DNA of 64,000 bases from Pseudomonas wadenswilerensis. GTDB taxonomy: Bacteria; Pseudomonadota; Gammaproteobacteria; Pseudomonadales; Pseudomonadaceae. The stretch lies in contig NZ_UIDD01000010.1 of assembly GCF_900497695.1 (NCBI RefSeq), forward strand, positions 434,001 through 498,000, written 5' to 3'. A program made the translations under genes and the position numbers. The notes below the pieces were generated by a model that was given only the letters and a program-made list of their open reading frames with translations, did not search any database and had not been told where the DNA came from. Shown one piece after another: positions 52,167 to 58,682 of this stretch. Numbering within the stretch: the first letter of the stretch is position 1; each line of letters opens with the position of its first letter.

Positions 52167-52637
52167 ATGACCCAGGTCACCAACACCCCGTACGAAGCCC
52201 TCGAAGTCGGCCAGACCGCCAGCTTCAGCAAGACCGTCGAAGAACGTGACATCCAGCTGTTCGCTGCAATGTCCGGTGACCATAACCCGGTGCACCTGGA
52301 TGCCGAGTTCGCGGCCAAGAGCATGTTCAAGGAGCGCATCGCCCACGGCATGTTCAGTGGCGCGCTGATCAGCGCCGCGGTGGCCTGCGAACTGCCTGGA
52401 CCGGGCACCATCTACCTGGGCCAGACCATGAGCTTCCAGAAGCCGGTCAAGTTCGGCGACACCCTGACCGTGCGCCTGGAAATCCTCGAGAAACTGCCGA
52501 AGTTCAAGGTGCGCATCGCCACCCGCGTATTCAACCAGAACGACGAGCTGGTGGTTGACGGCGAGGCCGAGATTCTCGCCCCGCGCAAGCAACAGACGGT
52601 CGAGCTGGTCAGCCCGCCGCCGATCACCATCGGCTGA
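52167..52637 (+). CDS. phaJ1: (R)-specific enoyl-CoA hydratase PhaJ1 (MaoC family)
   Basis: A 156-residue hot-dog-fold hydratase converting enoyl-CoA from beta-oxidation into (R)-3-hydroxyacyl-CoA, a precursor for polyhydroxyalkanoate. The hydratase 2 motif (LFAAMSGDHNPVHLD) retains the catalytic Asp and His, followed by IAHGMFSGALISAA. Length and neighbourhood match PA3302 (PhaJ1). It is 34 bases after the hydrolase gene in the same operon. Next on the plus strand comes the convergent ECF42 operon, with only 3 bases between stops. Confidence 0.9.
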   Translation: MTQVTNTPYEALEVGQTASFSKTVEERDIQLFAAMSGDHNPVHLDAEFAAKSMFKERIAHGMFSGALISAAVACELPGPGTIYLGQTMSFQKPVKFGDTLTVRLEILEKLPKFKVRIATRVFNQNDELVVDGEAEILAPRKQQTVELVSPPPITIG

Positions 52638-52640
52638 GTG

Positions 52641-53876
52641 TCACAACTCGCTCAGGCGGCGCTCGATAAAGCGCCGCTCGGGGCCCTGACGGGTCAGTTC
52701 GAGAGCTCTGCAATAGGCCTCGCGGGCTTGACCCAGCAGGCCTAGCTGGCGGCACAGTTCAGCGCGGGCCGAATGGGCCAGGTGGTAGTCCTGCAACTGA
52801 CCGCGGGCCAGAATCGCCTCCACCGCCGCCAACCCCGCCTGGGCGCCATCGCGCCGGGCCAGGGCAGCGGCGCGGTTGAGTTCGACCACCGGCGACGGCC
52901 AGCGCTGCCACAGTACATCGTACAGACCGACGATCTCTGCCCAGTCCGTGTCCTCGGCACTGGCCGCTTGCGCATGCACGGCGGCAATCGCTGCCTGCAA
53001 GCTATAGACGCCAAACTGCTGGCTACGCAGGGCCTGCTGCACCAGCTGGCAGCCTTCGGCAATCAGTTCACGGTTCCACAGCCTGCGGTCCTGCTCATCC
53101 AGCAGCACAAGCTCGCCCTGGGCATCGCTGCGCGCCTGCTGCCGCGAAGCCTGCAGGAGCATCAGCGCCAGCAGGCCGAGCACTTCCGGATCGGGCAGCA
53201 ATTGCTGGAGCAAACGCCCAAGGCGGATCGCTTCATCGCTCAGGTCGTGGCGCATCAGGCTCTCCCCCGAAGACGCCGAGTAGCCTTCGTTGAACACCAG
53301 GTAGATCACCCGCAACACGCTATCAAGACGCTCCGGCAGTTCGGCCAGAGACGGCACCTGATAGGGAATTCGCGCATCGCGGATCTTGGCTTTGGCGCGG
53401 ACGATGCGCTGGGCGATGGTCGCCGGGCTCTGCAAAAACGCGCGGGCGATTTCTTCGGTGGTCAGGTCACAGACTTCGCGCAAGGTCAGCGGCACCTGGG
53501 CATCGGCGGCCAGCGCCGGGTGACAGCAGGTGAAGATCAGGCGCAGGCGGTCGTCCTCCAGCTCTTCGTCATTCACCTGAGCCTCCTCGAGCGACTCCAG
53601 CGCCTGCACCAACTGCGCCTGGGAGCGGTCGAAACGCGCACGCCGGCGCAGGCTGTCGATCGCCTTGAAGCGCCCGGTGGACACCAGCCAGGCCCTGGGG
53701 CTGGCAGGAATACCGTCACGCTGCCAGCGTTCGACGGCAATGAAAAATGCTTCGTGCATGGCCTCTTCAGCCAGGTCGAAGTCGCCCAGCAGGCGAATCA
53801 GTGTCGCCAGGATGCGCCGCGACTCCTGGCGATAGACCGTCTCCAGTTGTGCCCGTACCGTAGCAAGCGTGGCCAT
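52641..53876 (-). CDS. ECF42-type RNA polymerase sigma factor with C-terminal extension
   Basis: A 411-residue sigma factor, about twice the usual ECF length. Region 2 (DFDLAEEAMHEAFFIAVERW) and region 4 (LTLREVCDLTTEEIARAFLQ then SPATIAQRIVRAKAKIRDAR) occupy residues 10-170. The remaining 240 residues (including HSARAELCRQLGLLGQAREA) are helical and TPR-like, the hallmark of ECF42, whose extension is needed for activity. The gene overlaps the SRPBCC gene by one base (TGATG). DGPF/YciI proteins and SnoaL-like proteins encoded upstream are the expected partners of ECF42. There is no anti-sigma gene. Confidence 0.87.
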   Translation of the reverse strand: MATLATVRAQLETVYRQESRRILATLIRLLGDFDLAEEAMHEAFFIAVERWQRDGIPASPRAWLVSTGRFKAIDSLRRRARFDRSQAQLVQALESLEEAQVNDEELEDDRLRLIFTCCHPALAADAQVPLTLREVCDLTTEEIARAFLQSPATIAQRIVRAKAKIRDARIPYQVPSLAELPERLDSVLRVIYLVFNEGYSASSGESLMRHDLSDEAIRLGRLLQQLLPDPEVLGLLALMLLQASRQQARSDAQGELVLLDEQDRRLWNRELIAEGCQLVQQALRSQQFGVYSLQAAIAAVHAQAASAEDTDWAEIVGLYDVLWQRWPSPVVELNRAAALARRDGAQAGLAAVEAILARGQLQDYHLAHSARAELCRQLGLLGQAREAYCRALELTRQGPERRFIERRLSEL

Positions 53877-54367
53877 CAGTCGGGCATCTGCGTAGTCACC
53901 AGCGCCACCAGGCGATCCAGGCTCTCACCCCAGCCACGGTGAAAGCCCATCTCTTCGTGGGCCTGGCAATCGGCGGCACTCCAGTGCCAGGCGCGGGCGG
54001 TGTACTGGGTCTTGCCGTGAATGTCGTCGAAGGTCACGACAACGGTCATGAAAGCCTTGTTCGACGGGACCCAACCCGGGCCGAAAGCATCGGTAAAGAC
54101 GATCCGCGCCGGCGGCACGATCTCCAGAAACACCCCCTGATTCGGATACTCGCTGCCGTCAGGTGCACGCATCACAGTACGAAACAAGCCGCCCACCCAC
54201 AGCTGCATTTCGCATTCCGGCGTAGTCATGCCGTTGGGGCCCCACCACCGGGCAAGCAGTTGCGGCTCGGTCCAGGCGCGAAACACCTTGGTCCGCGGCG
54301 CGTCGATCAGACGCGTCAACGACAGCTCATGCTGCGCCTTGGGCTGCTCGGGGTGTAGAAGGCTCAT
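53876..54367 (-). CDS. SRPBCC-family (AHSA1-type) protein
   Basis: A 163-residue START/AHSA1-fold protein. ELSLTRLIDAPRTKVFRAWT opens the fold, LLARWWGPNGMTTPECEMQL is the typical WWGP motif, and TFDDIHGKTQYTARAWHW completes it. Members bind small hydrophobic ligands in a cavity; here the ligand is unknown. AAGGAG lies 8 bases before the ATG at 54367 (MSLLHPEQPKAQHELSL). It is followed by the sigma gene with a one-base overlap. Confidence 0.85.
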   Translation of the reverse strand: MSLLHPEQPKAQHELSLTRLIDAPRTKVFRAWTEPQLLARWWGPNGMTTPECEMQLWVGGLFRTVMRAPDGSEYPNQGVFLEIVPPARIVFTDAFGPGWVPSNKAFMTVVVTFDDIHGKTQYTARAWHWSAADCQAHEEMGFHRGWGESLDRLVALVTTQMPD

Positions 54368-54386
54368 CGTGTTGTTCTCCTTGGTT

Positions 54387-54731
54387 TCAGGGTTGCAACT
54401 CGCGGATTGGCCGCACCTCGACACTGCCGACCCGCGCAGCGGGAATGCCGCGGGCAATGTTCAAGGCCTCGTTCAAGTCCCGCGCATCAACCAGATAGAA
54501 GCCGGCCAGTTGCTCCTTGGTTTCGGCGAAAGGGCCGTCGGTCAGGCTCATCTGCCCGCCGCGCACACGCACGGTGGTTGCGGTCTGCACCGGTTTGAGC
54601 GCCTCCGCGGCGAGCATTCGGCCGCTGCCCTGGATCGATTCGGCGTAGGCCATGCACTCGGCGTCGGCCGGGCTTTCGGGCAAGCTATGCAGCAGACTTT
54701 CGTCACAGTAGACCAGGCACAGGTATTTCAT
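54387..54731 (-). CDS. YciI/DGPF-domain protein
   Basis: A 114-residue YCII-fold protein starting MKYLCLVYCDESLLHSLPES. The TVRVRGGQMSLTDGPFAETK segment carries the DGPF motif of this family, and QLAGFYLVDARDLNEALNIA follows. DGPF proteins are the most typical partners of ECF42 sigma factors and usually lie upstream of them, as here. Their biochemical role is unproven. GGAG lies 7 bases before the ATG at 54731. A GGCGGT / ACCGCC hairpin at 54759-54777 precedes the gene. Confidence 0.86.
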   Translation of the reverse strand: MKYLCLVYCDESLLHSLPESPADAECMAYAESIQGSGRMLAAEALKPVQTATTVRVRGGQMSLTDGPFAETKEQLAGFYLVDARDLNEALNIARGIPAARVGSVEVRPIRELQP

Positions 54732-54817
54732 CGTCGTCTCCACAGCTGGGGATACTATGGCGGTAGATCACACCGCCTTAGAAAGCGCGATTCGGCATAA
54801 CTCTCGGGGTTCTAAGC

Positions 54818-55252
54818 TCAAGGCTTGAGCGAGAACAGCGCGGCACCTGATTCCATGTCGAACGGCGCTGACCAGTGCTCATGAATCACCTTCCATTGCC
54901 CGTCGATCCGCTGGTAGCCCACGGTCGCGCGCATGTAGCAGCCTTGATCCTCACCCCCTTCGCTGCTGGCCGGGCCACAGCGATTGAGCCAGTGGGCCAA
55001 AGCCAGTTCCGGGGTGGCCTGGATCTGCAATTGCTCGATTTCGAAGATCATTTCGCCGGGGCAGTGATCCATGCAGGCCTGCCAGTGGGCGCGATAGGCG
55101 GCCTTGCCTTGGAACTGCAATTGCTGGATCGCATCAAAAGCGCGAATGTTCTCGGCGTAAGGCGCGGTAATGGCCTCGACATCCCGCGAGCGTACTGCGG
55201 GAAGCCATTGTTCGATGAGTTGGCGGATTTCGTTCTCGGCGGCGCTGTTCAT
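54818..55252 (-). CDS. SnoaL-like/NTF2-fold protein
   Basis: A 144-residue protein beginning MNSAAENEIRQLIEQWLPAV. The pattern of AVRSRDVEAITAPYAENIRA, AHWQACMD and VGYQRIDGQWKVIHEHWSAP is the NTF2/SnoaL fold used by polyketide cyclases and small-ligand enzymes. No catalytic residue set can be assigned. It is the first gene of the ECF42 operon: an ECF42-type promoter (TGTCGA-N17-CGACC) lies 53 bases upstream and AGAGGA precedes the ATG. Confidence 0.82.
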   Translation of the reverse strand: MNSAAENEIRQLIEQWLPAVRSRDVEAITAPYAENIRAFDAIQQLQFQGKAAYRAHWQACMDHCPGEMIFEIEQLQIQATPELALAHWLNRCGPASSEGGEDQGCYMRATVGYQRIDGQWKVIHEHWSAPFDMESGAALFSLKP

Positions 55253-55304
55253 GGTCGTGTCCTCTGCGCGATCAGGCGCCGAACAACTCGGCGCGTTCAC
55301 AGAT

Positions 55305-55332
55305 GGTCGAATGGCAGCGGCTGAAATCGACA
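55305..55332 (-). promoter_or_regulatory. ECF42-type promoter
   Basis: Minus strand TGTCGA (55332-55327), a 17-base spacer and CGACC (55309-55305). These match the target motif described for ECF42 factors (TGTCGA at -35, CGA[C/T]C at -10), and the operon driven by it ends in an ECF42 sigma gene. The start would lie about 45 bases before the SnoaL-like gene. It predicts positive autoregulation. Confidence 0.65.
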
Positions 55333-55356
55333 GACTGGGGAAACTGATTGCGAGCC

Positions 55357-55476
55357 TCAGAAACCCAACCCAAGGATCACATACGCGAAGAACCAGAAAA
55401 GACTGACGGTGGTCCTCCAGCGGGTAATCGGGCCAAAGCGCCTGGCTTGTTGTGCAGCGCTACAGCGTTCGATCAT
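55357..55476 (-). CDS. Small membrane protein (39 aa), translationally coupled to the GyrI-like gene
   Basis: Reverse strand MIERCSAAQQARRFGPITRW followed by RTTVSLFWFFAYVILGLGF and a stop. The C-terminal half is one hydrophobic helix, so the product is a single-pass membrane protein with a positive N-terminal side. Its ATG overlaps the TGA of the GyrI-like gene (ATGA) and that gene's GGAAGA serves as a ribosome binding site. I do not recognise the family. The ECF42 promoter lies 25 bases downstream. Confidence 0.5.
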   Translation of the reverse strand: MIERCSAAQQARRFGPITRWRTTVSLFWFFAYVILGLGF

Positions 55477-55958
55477 TTGTCTTCCAAAGGTAACCAGATT
55501 TCCATCACGCTGTGGCTGTCGTTGGGGTTGAAGTCCCGGCCATAACGCTCGAACTCAGGCGCGTTGGCCACGGTTTCGCCGGACACCGGCACCCAGTCCT
55601 GCCAGATTGCCTGAAAGGTAGCCTTGAGATTGTCGAGGCTACCGTGGTGCTCAAACACCGCATAACGCCGGGCCTTGAGCTCGACATGCCGAAACTCTGC
55701 AGGCAGCGGCTCAGTGCCCTGCACTTCAACCCCGGCGATATAGTCGAAATTGCCTTTGCCATCACCGTTGCAGCACACCCCGTAGGCTTCCTCGCCCACC
55801 TGCCCGGGTACCCGGCCAATGTGCTGCTCGAAGCGGTGCCACAGGGTGGGGATTTGCTGGAGGGTGGCCTGGCCATAGCGCTTACCAAGTCCGGCAACCG
55901 TGAAGGTACGACCATCTTCGAAACGCGCGGGTTTGATCGGGGGAGTCTGCAGAGTCAT
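55473..55958 (-). CDS. GyrI-like (AraC effector-binding-type) protein
   Basis: A 161-residue stand-alone effector-binding domain. FTVAGLGKRYGQATLQQIPT and LWHRFEQHIGRVPGQ are followed by GVCCNGDGKGNFDYIAGVEV, typical of the GyrI/Bacterial transcription activator effector-binding family. The FGY... and W(V)PVSGETVANAPEFERYG segments fit SbmC/GyrI proteins, which bind small ligands or protect gyrase. The start at 55958 follows GAGGCAAAGGAC. It is upstream of and coupled to the 39-aa membrane protein. Alternative role: ligand sequestration. Confidence 0.8.
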   Translation of the reverse strand: MTLQTPPIKPARFEDGRTFTVAGLGKRYGQATLQQIPTLWHRFEQHIGRVPGQVGEEAYGVCCNGDGKGNFDYIAGVEVQGTEPLPAEFRHVELKARRYAVFEHHGSLDNLKATFQAIWQDWVPVSGETVANAPEFERYGRDFNPNDSHSVMEIWLPLEDK

Positions 55959-56065
55959 GTCCTTTGCCTCGTTCGCCAGGGTAATGGGCACAGCGCATCC
56001 GTACCCACCGCTAGAGTAGCGGCAATTGCCCATTCTCGTAATCTGCTTGAGGTTCTGCCCCGGAC

Positions 56066-56089
56066 GAAAAGAGCCCCTTGCGGAGCTCT
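56066..56089 (-). terminator. Rho-independent terminator after the 37-aa ORF
   Basis: Minus strand AGAGCTCC, GCAA tetraloop, GGGGCTCT form an 8-bp stem (one T-G pair) and are followed by TTTTC. It lies 6 bases after the stop of the 37-aa gene and supports that gene as an independent transcript end. Confidence 0.8.
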
Positions 56090-56094
56090 TGGCC

Positions 56095-56208
56095 TTATTG
56101 CGGAAGAAAACTGTCGCCGGAGCGTTTGGCGCGTTTGGCGGCGTGTTTTTCTTTGGCGGTTTTCAGTGGTTTTTTCTTCGTCATCTTTTTCGCATCAAGA
56201 CCTTTCAT
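56095..56208 (-). CDS. Small basic protein (37 aa)
   Basis: Reverse strand MKGLDAKKMTKKKPLKTAKE then KHAAKRAKRSGDSFLPQ: 17 of 37 residues are Lys, Arg or His. GGAGGA lies 6 bases before the ATG and a strong terminator follows the stop, so this is very likely a real gene. The composition suggests nucleic-acid or ribosome binding. Short proteins with this MKGLDAKK start seem common in Pseudomonas, but I know of no assigned function. Confidence 0.65.
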   Translation of the reverse strand: MKGLDAKKMTKKKPLKTAKEKHAAKRAKRSGDSFLPQ

Positions 56209-56256
56209 CGAAGATCCTCCTGCCTGACGGCACCTGCGCACCGGTGTCTCGAATCA

Positions 56257-56916
56257 TTATAGACCCGGGGTGGCCGCAGGCACGGCGAGGATGAACTCGC
56301 GGTAACCGGAAAGAACCACGTAGCCGGCGAAATAACAGAAGATGCCCGCCGACAGCAGGTACGACCAGGTCAGCAAGCGGTCACCCAACAACCGCCCGCC
56401 ATGGCTGGCAATGCCGCACAACGACAGGCACCAGATCAGCCCGGCGGCAAAGAAGCCGGAGAGAAACAGCCCGGCTTCGAACAGGCTGCCGCCACCGGAA
56501 CGGGAAATCAGCACCCCGCCGACCGCGGCAAACCAGAGAATGGCGCTGGGTGACGACATGGCCAGGAAGATCCCGCGCATGAACTCGCGCCAGCCCGATT
56601 CCACGACCACCTCGCCACGGGTCTCCAGGTGGGTGTTGCCGCGCAGCGCCGCCAGCAGCATCTTGATGGCAAACCACACCAGCAACACCGACCCGCCCAG
56701 CCACAGCACCCAGCGTACCGTTTCAAATTGCAGCAACACGGTCATCCCCGCCAACGCCGCAATGGCATACAGCAGATCACCGACACAGGTGCCCAGCCCC
56801 AGCCAGAAGCCCTGCAGGAACCCCCGCTGCATGGCCAGGGTGATCATGGCGATATTGGCAATGCCGATATCCAGGCACAACGACAAACTCAGCAGAAATC
56901 CATTTGAAAAAGGCAT
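56257..56916 (-). CDS. LysE/RhtB-family amino acid exporter
   Basis: A 219-residue inner membrane protein with about six helices. The N-terminal FLLSLSLCLDIGIANIAMIT and LGLGTCVGDLLYAIAALAGM match the LysE/RhtB translocator family. AMSSPSAILWFAAVGGVLIS is the conserved mid-protein SP-loop. The exported amino acid cannot be determined. The start at 56916 is preceded by GGA 6-7 bases upstream. It is followed by the 37-aa gene on the same strand with 48 bases between. Confidence 0.87.
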   Translation of the reverse strand: MPFSNGFLLSLSLCLDIGIANIAMITLAMQRGFLQGFWLGLGTCVGDLLYAIAALAGMTVLLQFETVRWVLWLGGSVLLVWFAIKMLLAALRGNTHLETRGEVVVESGWREFMRGIFLAMSSPSAILWFAAVGGVLISRSGGGSLFEAGLFLSGFFAAGLIWCLSLCGIASHGGRLLGDRLLTWSYLLSAGIFCYFAGYVVLSGYREFILAVPAATPGL

Positions 56917-56997
56917 CGACGTTCCGTAACCGCTGTTGAGGGCAGGCGCTATTTAAACGGTTTTTCGCCGGGCTGTATTGGAAGAAATTGCCTTTAT

Positions 56998-57330
56998 TCA
57001 GGCTTGTGCTGCACGCTCAAAAACTTCATCGGCCCATTGGTTGAGGCTCTTGCCTGCCGACTGAGCTGCGATGGTCGCCGCGGCGTGGACTTCTGGCCTG
57101 ATACGCAGCATGACCTTGCCGGAAGCGGGTTTTTCCGGCTTGACCCCACGCTCGGCGCAATCGGCCAGGTAGTCATCCAGCGCCAGGTGAAACGCCTCGT
57201 GCAACTGCCTGACGGCGCTGGCGTGGAAGCTGATGATGTCACGCACACCCAGGACACGACCGACGAAAATATCGTCCCGTGGGTCGTATTCGACTCGGGC
57301 GGTGTAGCCCTTGTAGCTCATAGTGTTCAT
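56998..57330 (-). CDS. hicB: HicB-family antitoxin
   Basis: A 110-residue antitoxin. The N-terminal partial RNase H-like domain (MNTMSYKGYTARVEYDPRDD then IFVGRVLGVRDIISFHA) binds the toxin, and the C-terminal RIRPEVHAAATIAAQSAGKS then LNQWADEVF is a ribbon-helix-helix DNA-binding region. It is encoded after hicA, with a 4-base overlap (ATGA). GGAG lies 7 bases upstream of its start. It should repress the operon from the dyad at 57589-57609. Confidence 0.88.
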   Translation of the reverse strand: MNTMSYKGYTARVEYDPRDDIFVGRVLGVRDIISFHASAVRQLHEAFHLALDDYLADCAERGVKPEKPASGKVMLRIRPEVHAAATIAAQSAGKSLNQWADEVFERAAQA

Positions 57331-57581
57331 GGTTGAACTCCTGCCCGTAGAAGAAACTCGCGGGCTTCTTCCACCTGATATCGCTTGGCCTCTTTGCCCG
57401 GGTGCGGCCGGTGACAGCGCCAAAGCTGATCACCCAGGATCAACTTGACCCTGGAGCCCTCACGTTCCTGCACTTGCCCGCCCAGGTACAGCACTAGCGC
57501 CTCGATGTCGGTAAACACCAGGCTGGCGCTGGTCGGTGTGCGGAAGATGCTGTCGAGGATCGTTCGATATCGATTGTTCAT
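57327..57581 (-). CDS. hicA: HicA-family mRNA interferase toxin
   Basis: An 84-residue HicA-type protein (MNNRYRTILDSIFRTPTSAS). The fold is a double-stranded-RNA-binding-like domain; REGSRVKLILGDQLWRCHRP then HPGKEAKRYQVEEAREFLLR corresponds to the core. The catalytic His of classical HicA (GSHH motif) is replaced by GSRV, a variant shared by a known HicA subgroup, in which the HRPHP histidines remain. There is no ribosome binding site ahead of the ATG, and the predicted transcript starts only about 10 bases before it, so initiation may be near-leaderless. Confidence 0.85.
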   Translation of the reverse strand: MNNRYRTILDSIFRTPTSASLVFTDIEALVLYLGGQVQEREGSRVKLILGDQLWRCHRPHPGKEAKRYQVEEAREFLLRAGVQP

Positions 57582-57588
57582 CGGAAAA

Positions 57589-57609
57589 TGCTATCAAAAT
57601 AAGATAGCA
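57589..57609. promoter_or_regulatory. HicB-type operator (7-bp inverted repeat)
   Basis: TGCTATC-AAAATAA-GATAGCA is a perfect 7-bp dyad 8 bases upstream of the hicA start. It overlaps the predicted -10 of the promoter, so binding of HicB there would block transcription, as expected for toxin-antitoxin autoregulation. Confidence 0.65.
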
Positions 57610-57627
57610 CTTTTTCCAATGCTTCAA
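57599..57627 (-). promoter_or_regulatory. Predicted sigma-70 promoter of hicAB
   Basis: Minus strand TTGAAG (57627-57622) and TCTTAT (57604-57599) with a 17-base spacer, matching -35 TTGACA in 4 of 6 and -10 TATAAT in 4 of 6. The start would be near 57592. The HicB-type dyad covers the -10. Confidence 0.45.
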
Positions 57628-57638
57628 TTCAGGATTTT

Positions 57639-58595
57639 TCAATCACCCGCCAATACCTGCGCATACCGCTGCCGATCAATATTCGCCCCGCTGAGAATCA
57701 CCGCCACCTTGCACCCCTGCTGGCGCTCTCGCTCCTGGATCAGCGCGGCAAGCCCGGCGGCGCCTGCGCCTTCAGCGGTGTTGTGGGTGTCTTCGTGGTA
57801 GATGCGCATCGCCTGGGCAATTTCCTCATCGCTGACGCGCACGATGCGCGCGGCGTGCTGGCGGATGATTTCGAAGGCTTCGGGCAACGGCATACGGCAG
57901 GCCATGCCGTCGGCGAAGGTGTTGGCCGTGGCGGTGGTGACGATGCGGCCCTGCTCCAGGCTCTGGGCAAAAGCGTCCGCGGCGCTGGACACCACGCCGA
58001 CGATCTCGGTGCGCAGGCCAAGCAGGTTGCGCGCCTGGATCAGGCCGCATATGCCCGAGCCCATGCCGATCGGTACGTAGACGCAATCCAGCTCGTGTAC
58101 CGCTTCCAGCAGCTCCAGCGCATAGGTGGCGACGCCGCGGATCAACTCGGGGTGAAACGGCGGGACGCTCTCGTAGCCGTGCAGCTGGGCCAGGCGCGCG
58201 GCCTCTTCGCGGGACTGGTCAAAGTCGGCGCCGTGCTCGATCAACTGGGCGCCAAGGGCACGCATCGCCGCGTTCTTCTCCTGTGAGTTGCCTTCGGGAA
58301 CCACGATGATGATCGGCAGCCCGGCATTGCGTGCGGCCAGCGCCATGCTCTGGCCGTGGTTGCCACGGGTCGCGGTGACTAGGCCGCGAACCGTCGGCTT
58401 TTGCGCCAGCAACCACTGCACATACATCAGCCCGCCGCGCACCTTGAAGGCGCCGGTCGGTGCATGGTTTTCATGTTTGACCCAGACCTCGCAGCCCAGC
58501 CGTTGCGCCAGGCGCGGCCAGGCATATTGCGGGGTGGCGGGTACGCTGGCATGAACCAGGCGGGCAGCATCGCGCAGGGCAGGCAGATCGAACAT
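57639..58595 (-). CDS. PLP-dependent threonine/serine dehydratase-like enzyme
   Basis: A 318-residue fold-type II PLP enzyme. The Schiff-base lysine is in APTGAFKVRGG (about residue 50) and the phosphate-binding loop in PIGMGSGICGL. The length and absence of an ACT domain fit a catabolic threonine/serine ammonia-lyase or hydroxyaspartate dehydratase. The ATG at 58595 follows GAGG by 6 bases; the open frame upstream has no such site. It is divergent from a MocR-type regulator that could control it. Confidence 0.85.
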   Translation of the reverse strand: MFDLPALRDAARLVHASVPATPQYAWPRLAQRLGCEVWVKHENHAPTGAFKVRGGLMYVQWLLAQKPTVRGLVTATRGNHGQSMALAARNAGLPIIIVVPEGNSQEKNAAMRALGAQLIEHGADFDQSREEAARLAQLHGYESVPPFHPELIRGVATYALELLEAVHELDCVYVPIGMGSGICGLIQARNLLGLRTEIVGVVSSAADAFAQSLEQGRIVTTATANTFADGMACRMPLPEAFEIIRQHAARIVRVSDEEIAQAMRIYHEDTHNTAEGAGAAGLAALIQERERQQGCKVAVILSGANIDRQRYAQVLAGD

Positions 58596-58682
58596 GAAGC
58601 ACCTCGGCAGGATCGGATTTGACCTGATCCTAGTCGCCGCGCATTGTATGGGTAAATTCTTATATTGCATGGCCAACAATAA

